Of a stretch of 64,000 nt of DNA, positions 1-8,921 are shown one piece after another. The stretch's first letter is position 1. Each line of letters starts with the position of its first letter. The stretch is from CBDDCX01 sp965226925 (lineage in GTDB: Bacteria > Gemmatimonadota > Gemmatimonadetes > Longimicrobiales > Gaopeijiaceae), in contig CBDDEN010000010.1 of NCBI GenBank assembly GCA_965226925.1, forward strand, positions 1-64,000. The letters are read 5' to 3'. The position numbers were made by a program, and so were the translations under genes. The notes under the pieces were generated by a model. The model was not told where the DNA came from and searched no databases. It worked only from the letters and a program-made list of their open reading frames with translations.

Positions 1-529
1 AGATCCTCCTGCAGATCGGGGCGGGGACCGGCCTGGTGTTCCTCCTTCGCTGGTTCTGGTGGCGGGTGAACACCTGGAGCGAGATCTCCGCCATGGTGAT
101 CTCGTTCCTGGTCGCCATCTACTTCGCCTTCTTCCACACACGGCTCGGCTTCGAGGGCCTTGGGTCCCTCGAGTACGCTGGTCGTGGGCGTGGCGATCAC
201 CACGGTGGGCTGGTTGACCGTGACGTTCATGACTCCGCCGGTGGATATGGAAACACTCCAACGGTTCTACCGCGACATTCGCCCGCTGGGCCGGGGTGGG
301 ATGCGGTGGTGGGCGATAGCAGAGTCGATCAAGCCAGTGACGGCGGAGGGGAGCTCACTGCCGGTCTGCTCTCCTGGTTCCTCGGGTGCACCATGGTCTA
401 CGCCGCCCTCTTCGGAACCGGCTACCTACTCTACGGACAGTTCGTGCCGGGAGTCGTGGGATGATCGTCACGGTCGCCTCGGGTTGGGGCGTGTTCAAGA
501 TGCTGCCCCGTGTGGGATTCCTGTCCTAG
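1..529 (+). CDS. Sodium:solute symporter (SSS family), C-terminal part, frameshifted
   Basis: The left edge cuts this gene, leaving roughly the last 175 residues. It opens in frame 3 with LLRWFWWRVNTWSEISAMV, a Trp-rich stretch typical of bacterial Na+:solute symporters, followed by a membrane helix. The reading moves to frame 1 near 160 (AITTVGWLTVTFMTPP), back to frame 3 near 340 (GLLSWFLGCTMVYAALFGTG) and to frame 2 near 461 for the last 22 codons, ending at TAG 527-529. The family brings sugars or other solutes in with Na+ through the inner membrane. It ends tail-to-tail against galK, so a galactose or amino-sugar substrate is plausible but only inferred. Family call is fairly sure; whether the shifts are real is not. 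Confidence 0.7.
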
Positions 530-1749
530 CTAGTCCAAACGGGTGACCGTAGCACCACCCGAGGGCACGGCCCGGAAGAGCACATCTTCGGACGGAGATA
601 CCCCACGGGGGCCGTAGTAGCCGGAGGCCAAGGACTCACGAACGCCCTCTTCGGTGTTCCCGGCACAAAGAATAAGTACCGCGCCACCCAGTCCGGCCCC
701 GGTGAGGCGCGCCCCGGCTGCCCCGGCCGCCATCGCGACCTCTACAATCCGGGCCAGTTCAGGGGTACTCCACCTCGAAATCGTCCCGTAGACTCTGGTG
801 CGATGCCTCCATGAGGCGCCCGAAGGTGTCGAGGTCCGACGCAGCCAACGCCTTTTCGGCGGCCGCGACGCGCACGGACTCACCGACCGTATGTCGGAAA
901 CGAGCCAGCAGTGGCGCGGTGAGCACGCCGGTCGCCACCTCGATCAGTCGATCCGGGTCCGCCGTCGCGAGCAGTGGCCGATAGTCTCTGTGGGGCGGCT
1001 CACCCTCGGCCATGGAGGCCCATACCGAATGGAGCGCCTCACGGCACTCCCTCGTTCGGGCGTTGTAAGCGACCTGAGCGGGCCCCGATTTTTCCCGCTA
1101 CCACGCCACTGTGGGCAACCAGAAATATCCAATCCGCCGGCACCCGCACCGGCCGAACGTGCAGGGGCTGAAAGCTTATGTGTAACGCGTGTCCGCTCCG
1201 ACCACAGAGGATGGCCGCCTGATCCATCTCCCCACCGCGCGTGCCCGTGTATCGCTCGGCTCGGGCAACGGCCACGGCCAACTCCACCCGATCCATGTCC
1301 CGGCCGTTCACTGCCAGAAGGGCCAGCGCTACACCTCCGGACAGGGCGGTCGAAGAACTCAGCCCGGCGGCGATCGGGAGGTCGGACTCCAGCGCGATGT
1401 CTGCGCCCGCGGTGATCCCATGGTCGCGGACCAGAGCCTGAACTACACCACGAACGTAGTTCCCCCATTCTCCTTCACCCCCCGGCTCTACGTCGAGCGA
1501 CAACGGGATCTCCACGTCGGCATAGGTCGAGTGGGCATTGCGGAGCCGCACCACTCCGTCCTCTCGGGGCGCCGCGGTGAGTGACGTACCGAGTTGGATG
1601 GCCATGGGAAGGACCGGAAGCAACGAATAGTCGATATGCTCCCTGATGAGGTTCACACGCCCGGGCGCCCATACGACAAAGCTCGGGTCGGGACCGCCGG
1701 CGCGATCCGCGAAAGGGGCGGAAGAGTGCTCTCTGGGGTGTTCGGCCAA
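530..1749 (-). CDS. galK: Galactokinase, two frameshifts
   Basis: Phosphorylates galactose with ATP at C1 (Leloir pathway, cytoplasm). Visible GHMP-kinase motifs are the N-terminal APGRVNLIREHIDYS, the ATP loop DLPIAAGLSSSTALSGG and the C-terminal RLTGAGLGGAVLIL. The frame breaks in an A run near 1088 and again near 772. Removing one base at each restores SGVVAGKSGPAQVAYNARTR and DDFEVSTPELARIVEV and gives about 405 residues, a normal length. A TTG start at 1749 lies after GGAGACAGAGG and just downstream of the oxidoreductase stop, suggesting one operon. The first motif has Arg where the family has Gly (VNLIGEH), which may be another base error. Identity is sure; function depends on whether the shifts are real. 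Confidence 0.88.
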
Positions 1750-1763
1750 CCTCTGTCTCCGAA

Positions 1764-3156
1764 CTAGGCGGTTACCAGCCCCAACTTCGGGCGGGTCTCC
1801 CAGCGGCGGCGGGTGAAGTCGGGGAAGTCGATGGCCTGGCTCCCGTTCGCGACGGACCACTCCGAGAGGGGGGTCACCGCGCTCAGCGCTGCGGCATCGT
1901 AGACGTTCATATCCGTCGGGAGGCCCTCACGTAAGCACTTGATCAGTCGATAGTCTTCCATGAAGTCCATCCCACCGTGGCCGGCCCCCTGAGAGCGCTC
2001 CTCCATCTCTCTCCAGAGCGGATGTTCGTACTCTTCCCAGCCACGCCTCGGCGTCGTCCCACCGGTGCTCCTCACTCACACCTTCTACGTACACCCGGTC
2101 CGGATATCCTTGGAAGATGCCCTTGGTCCCTTGGACCTGATTGATGCGGCTGTAGGGCCTGGGAAGATTGGTGTCGTGCCCGACGTACAGGGTACGTCCA
2201 AGCGCCGTTTTGATCATCGTGGTGTTCACGTCTCCCAGAACGTAGGTCTCTTGCCGCTTGGGGTCGCCGGCGGGATAGTGCGCCTCCGCCCAGTCCTGGA
2301 GACCTCGCGACGGACTACTCATCGAGACCAAGGTGGCGAATCGGTCACCTCGATTGATGTCCATGCAGTTGGCGATGGGCCCGAGTCCATGGGTGGGATA
2401 CAGATTGCCGTTCCGTAGCGTGGCGTGAGCCCTCCGCCACAGACCCTCGTCCTTGTCCTCGAACTTGATCGCGCGCAGATCGTGTAGATACCCGCCCTCG
2501 GCGTGCAGAATCTCCCCGAGCAGGCCCTGCCGGACGAGGTTGAACGCCAGCATCTCCATCCGACCGTAGTTGACGTTCTCCATCATCGAGCAGTGCTTCT
2601 CGTACTTCTCGGCATACTCGACCAGCTTCCAGCAATCCTCGAGCGTGTAGGCTGCAGGAACCTCGGTCGCGGTGTGCTTTCCGTTCTCCATCGCCGAGGT
2701 GCAGATCGGGACGTGCCACTCCCAAGGCGTAGCGTTGTATACCAGGTCCAGATCCTCTTCCTGGCAGAGCCGCTCGAAGTCCCGCTCACCCCTGCCGTAT
2801 CCCGTCGGCCGTGGGAATCCCGCCTCCTCCACCCAGTCCTGCACGCGCTCCACCTTGTCGGGGACGACATCACAGACGGCCTGGATCACGCAGCCGTCGA
2901 TCCTCAGCAGATTGCGAACATGGGCACTGCCCTGGAGGCCGACACCGACGTATCCGACGCGGACCTGATCGATGGGAGGGGCGGCAAAGAGGTCGGCGGG
3001 TGCCGGACCCAAATCGACGCGTGCGTCGTCCCCTCCAGACTGCGATTCGATCGTGCATCCCGCGGATGCTCCGACCACTGCAAGGCCCAGGCCGACGGCC
3101 CCTAGCTTCAGAGCTTCCCGGCGATCCAGTCCGTTCTCGTTCGAGTCGTCCGACAC
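1764..3156 (-). CDS. GH109-like Gfo/Idh/MocA oxidoreductase, Tat-exported, one frameshift
   Basis: Members of this group (GH109, NAD-dependent alpha-N-acetylgalactosaminidases) cleave glycosides through a redox cycle on bound NAD. The N-terminus has a twin-arginine signal (DRREALKLGAVGLGLAVVG) ending in a Cys, SAGC, so the protein is probably an exported lipoprotein. A Rossmann motif, VGYVGVGLQGSAHVRNLL, follows at about residues 68-85. The conserved ATPWEWHVPICTSAMENGKH and YPTHGLGPIANCMDINRG stretches are diagnostic. The frame shifts near 2040 (one extra base), after which EEYEHPLWREMEE continues to the stop at 1764. The total length is 1,393 nt, exactly one base too many. It lies directly upstream of galK, which suggests use of GalNAc- or galactose-containing glycans. 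Confidence 0.85.
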
Positions 3157-3221
3157 TCGTTGCTATTCTCCTAGTACGTGTCGAGCCCGCACTCCTTGGG
3201 CGGAGTCGTTGTCTTCGCGGT

Positions 3222-4027
3222 TCAGCGTAGCCTCAAGACCATGAGTACTGGCCGGTGGTCCGAGGCCACTCGCTCATCAAGTACCCGATACTCCAGAAGT
3301 TCGAATCGATCCGCAGGACGGTACCCGACGAAGTCGATCTCACGCTCGGGTCGATTCGCCGGGAAGGTCTCGATGGGATCGCCCTTGTCGGGAAGTGACC
3401 AATGATGTTCGATCACATCCATTATCCGATCACCCCGCCGGGAGTTGAAGTCACCCGCGAGAATGATCGGCGTTTCCTCCTGTTCGAAAATGTCGACGAC
3501 CTCGCGGGCCTGCCGGAAACGCTCCTGTTCGGTCCGGTAGAAGTGCACGCCCGCCACGATGACCTCCCCTGCCTCTCCGGGCAGCCGGATCCGAGCCGCG
3601 AGCGTGCTCCGCGGTTCTTCGCCCGGTGGAAGCACATGGTTCACGACCTCGACGATGGGCCACCGTGATAGGATCGCCATCCCATACTCGCCGCCCTGGT
3701 ACTCCATGAAGGGGCCGAACGCATGCTCCAGCCCGGTCAGGTCGCCCAGACGGGCGGCCTGATCCACTCGCTCGGTACGGCTGGTATTCCGGTCGATCTC
3801 CTGGAGGGTGACGACGTCGGGACGAGCGGCTCGGATTACGGCGGCCGCTCGCTCCAGGTCCACCCCTTGGTCCATGCCTTCACATGCTTGATGTTGTAGG
3901 CCAAGACTCTCACGGTGGGGCGGCGGCTGGCTTTCTCGAAGGCCTGCTGGATCACGGAGCAGCCGCCCAATCCCACTACCAACAAGGCCGCCCAAACCGT
4001 GCGTGCCCTCCTGCCAGTCCACCCCAC
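3222..4027 (-). CDS. Endonuclease/exonuclease/phosphatase family lipoprotein, one frameshift
   Basis: This is an EEP-fold metal-dependent phosphodiesterase-like enzyme. Motifs seen are LAYNIKH, the metal-binding VVTLQEIDRN, VHFYRTEQER, ILAGDFNSRRGD and the terminal VASDHRPVLMVLRL. A GTG at 4027 gives a signal peptide with lipobox VVGLGGC, so the product is probably a periplasmic or outer-membrane lipoprotein. The frame breaks near 3885. Adding one base gives YNIKHGEGMDQGVDLERAAA, the family consensus, and the total length of 806 nt is one base short, which points to a sequencing deletion. Upstream sequence stays open in frame into a permease stub, see 4028-4276. The substrate is unknown; relatives act on nucleic acids, inositol phosphates or phospholipids. 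Confidence 0.8.
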
Positions 4028-4276
4028 GGGCCTCCACCATCCTGGACTCGAGGCGTAATGGCCACCGGTGGTGGGAAAGAGCGAACCGAGCTCGGCGAAC
4101 GTGAACGCCCCCGCGATGGCGATACCGCCGCCCGCGATCCACGCCGCCATGACCAGCCAGCCGCTGTCCAGCCGCTGAGCCACGATGTACGGATTGATGA
4201 AGATGCCTGCACCGATGATCCCGCCCACCACGACCATGGTGGCATCGAACGTCCCGAGTTCCCGGCGGAAGCTCAT
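4028..4276 (-). pseudogene. Amino-acid permease (APC family), N-terminal stub only
   Basis: Starting at ATG 4276, the sequence encodes a clear APC-superfamily N-terminus. It has the first helix with the substrate-binding GGIIGAGIFINPYIVAQRL, a second helix (WLVMAAWIAGGGIAIAGAF), and FAELGSLFPTTGGHYA. Normal permeases run to about 440 residues, but here homology stops after about 75 and the frame runs straight into the EEP lipoprotein signal peptide. About ten further helices are missing. Either a deletion fused two genes or the assembly joined them wrongly. The stub cannot transport anything. Confidence 0.72.
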
Positions 4277-4453
4277 CGTCCGCTCCGGCCAGACAGCCCG
4301 TGGGGCCGTGGGACATGAGGCCTATTGTTCGCCGATACTCGCATGAGGAGCGTGCGCTGAAGGAACGGGCTCGGAGCTTGGGGCCCGGGGCTCGGGCTCC
4401 GCCTGAAATTCGAGCGACAACCTACTGCGAGTCGGCGCGCTCGGCGAAACGCG

Positions 4454-4486
4454 GAAAGGCGGGTGCCGACGAATCACCCGCCTTTC
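4454..4486 (-). terminator. Rho-independent terminator after nrfD-like gene
   Basis: A perfect inverted repeat pairs 4454-4465 (GAAAGGCGGGTG) with 4475-4486 (CACCCGCCTTTC) around a 9-nt loop. It lies about 30 nt past the stop of the NrfD-type gene on the minus strand. The stem ends in A-T pairs, giving a short T stretch. Confidence 0.65.
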
Positions 4487-4516
4487 AAGTGGTCACGTTG
4501 TGCCCCGCCACCACCG

Positions 4517-5783
4517 CTACAAACTTCGTCTGCCCAGCGGCGCGCTCTTAGGATCCGCTCGGGCCGTCTCATACTCTGCGAGCGGGCTTCGTTGTTCACC
4601 CATCTCGATGGGCAACGCGACCCGCACCAGCACCGTTAGGATGAACAGCCCCATCGCCCAAATGCCGGCCGTGACCGCAAGCTCCACCCAAGTGGGCGAG
4701 TACTCGACGATTTCGCCCAAGGGTGAGGGTATGAAGCCCGGCACGACCAACCCCATGCCCTTCTCCACCCAGACGGCCACGAAGAGCACCACGCAAGCGC
4801 CGAGGAGCCAGTTTCGGTTGTGGCGAAGTGGATGAATCGTCAGGACGGCGGTCGCCCCGATGTTCATCACGATGGCCGTTCTGATCCAAGGCACGAGGGC
4901 GTTGTGACCTTCTAGCCCGAAGAAGAGGTACTGGGCGCTCTGCACGTGATGCGTGGGAAAGTAGAACTCCGTGAATATCTCGGAGCCCAGCATGATCAGG
5001 TTGATCTGTGCCGCCACGGTGGTCACCATCGCGAGCTTCCGGAAGGCAACCGGCGTCGATGTCGTACTCGGTCTCGCTGTCGACGAACCAAAGGAGCAGG
5101 ATCATGAATGCCGGCCCCGCCGTGAACGCCGAAGCCAGGAAGCGGGGACCGAGGAGGCCGTTATTCCAAAACGGTCGGGCCGGAAGCCCCGCCAGAAGAA
5201 ACGCCGTCACCAAGTGAATGCTCACGGCCCAGAAAACCGACAGATAGACCCACGGGACGTACTTGCCTTTGTCCGGCCGTTTCCCCGCGTAGTGGTTGTA
5301 AAGGATGTAGAAGGGGATGAACAGATTAAGCGCCAGGTAGCCATTCAGGACGATGACGTCCACGCCAGCATCGATCGGGGAAAGTTGAGAATCCCGATGA
5401 TCGGAACGAGATGCCAGGAGGCGAACGGGTTCCCCAGGTCAACCGTGACGAAGGCCAGGCACATGCAGAGCGCGGAAACCGCGACGCCCTCCGCGATGAG
5501 CACGGCCCCACGAAAATCCACGTCCTCGAGCACATAAGCGGGAAGCACCAACATGACGGCCGCAGCAGCCATCCCGACCAGGAAGGTAAAGTTGGAGATG
5601 TACAGGCCCCAACTGATATGGTCGTTCATTCCAGTGACGATGAGGCCGTCCCTGAGCTGAACGGAATACCCATACGCCCCGAAGAGCATGATCAGGGTGA
5701 GCACACCCATCCCACACGTGGTAACGCCGGCCACCGGAGGTCGCCGACTGAAGCGCGCTGAGGAGGAAGTACTTGAGGTGCAT
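4517..5783 (-). CDS. NrfD/PsrC-type quinone-linked membrane anchor (DsrP-like), frameshifted
   Basis: This polytopic protein is the inner-membrane subunit of a respiratory complex that passes electrons between quinone and a periplasmic ferredoxin. About ten hydrophobic helices are visible, including LTLIMLFGAYGYSVQLRDGL, MNDHISWGLYISNFTFLVG and LNGYLALNLFIPFYILYNH. These resemble the DsrP/HmeB branch. Three frame breaks lie near 5720, 5360 and 5050; between them the protein is well preserved, about 420 residues in all. The ATG at 5783 (MHLKYFLLSALQ) is two bases after the ferredoxin stop, so the two are translated together. The catalytic partner is not in the window. Family sure; exact complex unknown. 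Confidence 0.8.
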
Positions 5784-5785
5784 GC

Positions 5786-6912
5786 TCAGTCCATGTAGTA
5801 CCAGAAGCGAGGCTCCGTGCCCAACTCTTCCTTGAGTCGGAAGACCTGCTTGTTCTCTAGGACCCACCGAATCTCGGAATCCGGGTCAAGCACGTTTCCA
5901 AAAGACGCGGGCTCCTGTCGGGCAAGCTTCGGCACACGCTGGCAAGCGCCCCTCGCGGGTCCGTTGAATGCAGTACGTGCACTTCTCCACAACGCCCCGC
6001 TTCCGCGCCCGGTTGCCCAAGTAGTGCTGACGGGGATTCAACGCCTCTGCAGGAACTCGGGTTCGGCCCAGTTGAAGCGCCGGGCCCAATACGGACAGGC
6101 CGCCATGCAGTACCGGCACCCGATACACCAGTCATAGTCCACGACGACGAGGCCGTCGGGTTCCTGCCAGGTCGCCTGTACCGGACACACGTAGACGCAC
6201 GGGAGGGTTGGCGCATTGGAAACATTGCGTGCCCAGGTAATAGTGACCCTCGGCGGGCACCTCGTGCCCGTACGTGGCATCCGCGTGCTCGAGGTCGTTG
6301 ATCGATTCGCCATCCTTCTTCTCGAAGATCCGGATGTACTGACTGTCGCTCTCCCCGGTCGAGGTTGTTCTCCTCGATGCAGGCCTGGACGCAGTTCCGG
6401 AAGCCCTTGCACTTCGAGATATTGAACGCGTAGCCGTACAGTACGCCCGGTATGGCGTCCGTCTTCCGGATGCTGGGGTCGATACCCGTTCTCAGCTGCG
6501 TCAGGCGCTCCAAGCGCCGGATCGTCTCGTCCCGCTCCTCAGGGCTCATGAGGCGGTAGTTGCCCTTGAAGTATTCGTCCCGTTCGAGAAGCTTGGCCTC
6601 CCGCTCCTCATCGGACGCGAGGCTCGCCGGCGAACAGGCGCTCACGGCTTGTGTGCTCACCGCAAGAGCCCCGACGATCGTCCCCAAGGCACGGCGCCGG
6701 TCGAGAGGTTTGTCCAGCAGCGTATTCGAAGGCTCTGAGCCGGAGGGAGCGGTACCTCCGCAGCCGCACGAGCCGGACCCGCAACCGTTCGCCGCAGTCG
6801 ACCCCGAGAGGGTGGCCGGGTCCGGCATTATCCTCTCGAGCCTGCTCTGGGCTTCGTGGACCCCCGCGAACTGGAGCACATCGTCGAAGGTGAGCTCGCG
6901 GGACTCAGTCAT
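5786..6912 (-). CDS. Four-cluster 4Fe-4S ferredoxin subunit with internal Tat-like signal, frameshifted
   Basis: This is the electron-transfer subunit partnering the NrfD-type anchor (PsrB/NrfC/DsrO class). Four Cys clusters can be read across frames: CKGFRNCVQACIEE, CFQCANPPCVYVCP, CIGCRYCMAACPYW and CTYCIQ...CAEACPTGA. About 60-70 residues from the start comes LDRRRALGTIVGALAVS, a late twin-arginine-like signal like those of 'TAT-variant' respiratory subunits, preceded by a Gly/Cys-rich CGSGSCGCGG. ATG 6912 follows GGTGGTGGAG. An upstream ATG at 6978 is also open but has no ribosome site. Frame breaks lie near 6350, 6200, 6055 and 5900. The IS3 element sits about 100 bp upstream and probably separates the gene from its original promoter or partners. 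Confidence 0.78.
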
Positions 6913-7016
6913 GCGCTCCACCACCTGCCTCCATGCCGGCCTTCCCGACCAACCCTCCGGGAAGTTCCGGTCCCGCATAGGGAATACGTAGCTCGGTGGG
7001 CACTCTACGGGATTAA

Positions 7017-8024
7017 TTAAAGAGCAATTTCCTGTGTGGAGAGGGGTGTGGTGGGAGGATTGATCCAGACGGCCTCCGGGAGCGGTTTGGGTTTGGGAAC
7101 GCCTCTGACGAAGCGTTCGGGATGGGTGGTCCATGCCGTGTTGAGCACGGTTGTCCTGCGGGCGATAACGTTGTCGGCGCGCCCGAAGTGCACTTGTTCG
7201 GGGGTCAGCATCGAGATGCCCCCGTGCCTGTGCTCGGCATTGTACCAACGGAAGAACGATCGACAGAAGGTCTTGGCCTGGCCCTGGTCTCCGAACCGTC
7301 CGGGAAACGAGGGATGGTACTTCAAGGTCTTGAACTGAGCCTCGGAGAACGGATTGTCATCCGAGACCTGAGGCCGGCTCAACGAGCGGGTCACGCCGAG
7401 GTCAGCGAGAAGTTGAGCGGTGCATTGGCTCGTCATTGGAGCTCCCCGATCCGAGTGCAGGGTCAGGACCCGGGGCTGGACGCCATGCTTCAGGCAGCTC
7501 TGCTGGATCAACCGGCCGGCCAGGGCCGAGTTCTCCCGGTCCGCCACCATCCAGCCCACGACGTAGCGGCTGTAGATGTCCAGGATCACGTACAGGTAGT
7601 AGTAGCTCCACTTCTTCGGCCCCAGCAGCCGCGTGATGTCCCAGGACCACACCTGGTTCGGCGCCGTGGCCATCAACTCGGGCTTCTTGTACTCGGGATG
7701 GGTGCGCTGCGCCCGGCGTTCCTGAACCGGCACCTCGGAGGCCAGAACACGATACATCGTGCGTTCGCTGCACAGGTAGACCTCTTCGTCGAGCAGCGTG
7801 GCCACCACCTCGGCGGGTGAGCGGTCCACGAACCGCTCCGAACACAGCGTGTCGAAGACCTCGCCTCGTTCCGTCTCGCTCAATGCCCGGGCGGGCGTCG
7901 GGCGGGGCTGCCGTTGCCCGGTCGATGGGCCTCGACGACGGTACAACGTCGATCGGCAGACCTCGAGGGCCGCGCACGCCGGTTTTACACCGACGTGCTT
8001 AGCCAGCTCATCGGCCGCCTTCAA
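7017..8024 (-). CDS. IS3-family transposase OrfB (DDE integrase core)
   Basis: The 335-residue protein has an N-terminal HTH_21-like region (GVKPACAALEVCRSTLYRRR) followed by an rve integrase core. The catalytic triad is readable as Asp in NQVWSWDITRL, Asp in LTLHSDRGAPM and Glu in VSDDNPFSEAQFKTLKY. The end of the core has FCRSFFRWYNAEHRHGGI. TTG at 8024 overlaps the OrfA stop (TTGA), as usual for IS3 elements where OrfAB is produced by frameshifting. The reading frame is intact, unlike its neighbours on both sides, which suggests recent arrival. Confidence 0.9.
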   Translation of the reverse strand: MKAADELAKHVGVKPACAALEVCRSTLYRRRGPSTGQRQPRPTPARALSETERGEVFDTLCSERFVDRSPAEVVATLLDEEVYLCSERTMYRVLASEVPVQERRAQRTHPEYKKPELMATAPNQVWSWDITRLLGPKKWSYYYLYVILDIYSRYVVGWMVADRENSALAGRLIQQSCLKHGVQPRVLTLHSDRGAPMTSQCTAQLLADLGVTRSLSRPQVSDDNPFSEAQFKTLKYHPSFPGRFGDQGQAKTFCRSFFRWYNAEHRHGGISMLTPEQVHFGRADNVIARRTTVLNTAWTTHPERFVRGVPKPKPLPEAVWINPPTTPLSTQEIAL

Positions 8025-8164
8025 GAGTTCGTCCCGTCGTCGAGGCTTATCCCCAGCAGCCCCGCAACTTTTCCCTGCACGTCGATGATCAGGTGTGCCT
8101 TCCTGAGCTCATCCTCGAGCCGAGCATTGCGGCGCTCCAGCTTGCGTACCTTCTCCAGAGGATC
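8021..8164 (-). pseudogene. IS3 OrfA, C-terminal fragment
   Basis: Only 47 codons remain before TGA 8021-8023: the leucine-zipper part of OrfA (KVRKLERRNARLEDELRKA) and its usual tail (IIDVQGKVAGLLGISLDD). The upstream helix-turn-helix half is not recognisable in any frame, and a TGA lies in frame just before the fragment. Confidence 0.6.
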
Positions 8165-8364
8165 CAGCCTTCAGCGGATGCGCCGCCTTCGCCACTCCGG
8201 ACTTGCGGCAGGAGCGCCCACCTCGTCGGTGCACCGGTCCGCTTCTTTCTTGTCGACCGCCGGCAGGGCCTTACAGCAGGACCGGTTCGAGGGGCTATGC
8301 GCCGCCTCTGCGCCACGCTCGTCACGTACGTGCGACGAAGTACGTGGTGAGGGCCCTCGGTACC

Positions 8365-8537
8365 ACTTCCGCCGCAGGAGTTGGGGCATCCTGGAACCCG
8401 ATGGTTTTACCTCGTGGGCCGGGCGGTATTGTCGCCTCCACTGTGACACCGGTCGGGCGCTTCTCAAGAACTCGACGATAGCCGTTCTCCCACGGAGCTT
8501 GCCTGGCCAGCCATCTCCGCACCACGGACTGAACCGA
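8365..8537 (-). pseudogene. Decayed integrase-core transposase C-terminus
   Basis: Two frames together carry the end of an IS3/IS481-type integrase core: VVRRWLARQAPWENGY (8525 downward), then, one frame away, QWRRQYRPAHEVKPSGSRMP (to about 8370). The latter aligns with the usual WRRHYNTxRPHSALGYRPP tail. About 12 residues before PWENGY and about 20 after it are missing, so this is an old, dead remnant of a second element on the same strand as the IS3 copy. Confidence 0.5.
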
Positions 8538-8540
8538 GCG

Positions 8541-8921
8541 AAGAGATCGGTAGCACCTCGAGAACGCCTATCTACTACCTCACGTCAGAAGTCAGCGCAC
8601 GGCCGCATGGGTCCTCGTGCTTACGAAGCTGACCACACCGCAGTGGCCTGAGCCGGATCGCGTTGAGCCACAACCGGCGGTTGCCGTCCACCGGCCTTCG
8701 CTCCACAGCTTGGGCAGCCCTCTACCGTGATCTTCTCTTCGCCAACCGTATCATTCTCTCTCGCAGTCCCAACATGTTCGTTTTCTCTCACGCACCTTCG
8801 CCGGGGCTCAGAAGTTTCCCTTGGTCGCTTCCTCCTCTTGTCCAAGGTTTCTTTGTTCTCCTTCTCCAGTGCTCTTGTCCCCCCGTCTCACGTACGTCCC
8901 CAACTGGCAGAGAGGCCTCTC
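8541..8921. other. Gene-free stretch of 381 bp
   Basis: No protein family, RNA or strong repeat could be recognised on either strand between the transposase remnant and the integrase. The short open frames here have no conserved motifs. It is probably scar sequence from mobile-element traffic. Confidence 0.4.

Larger units (their letters stand above)
7017..8164 (-). mobile_element. IS3-family insertion sequence, 5' truncated
   Basis: The element consists of a full OrfB and only the last 47 codons of OrfA. OrfA is cut off at about 8164 by an in-frame stop and unrelated sequence. The left end lies close to the OrfB stop (TAA 7017-7019), but no convincing terminal inverted repeat or target duplication was found. 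Without OrfA, OrfAB fusion transposase cannot be made, so this copy is probably immobile. Confidence 0.7.

Noticed and set aside
765..790. In-frame TGA in galK as a possible selenocysteine codon, since selA is present
   Set aside because: Homology after the TGA continues in a different frame, and removing one G restores the galactokinase consensus, so it is a frameshift and not a Sec codon.
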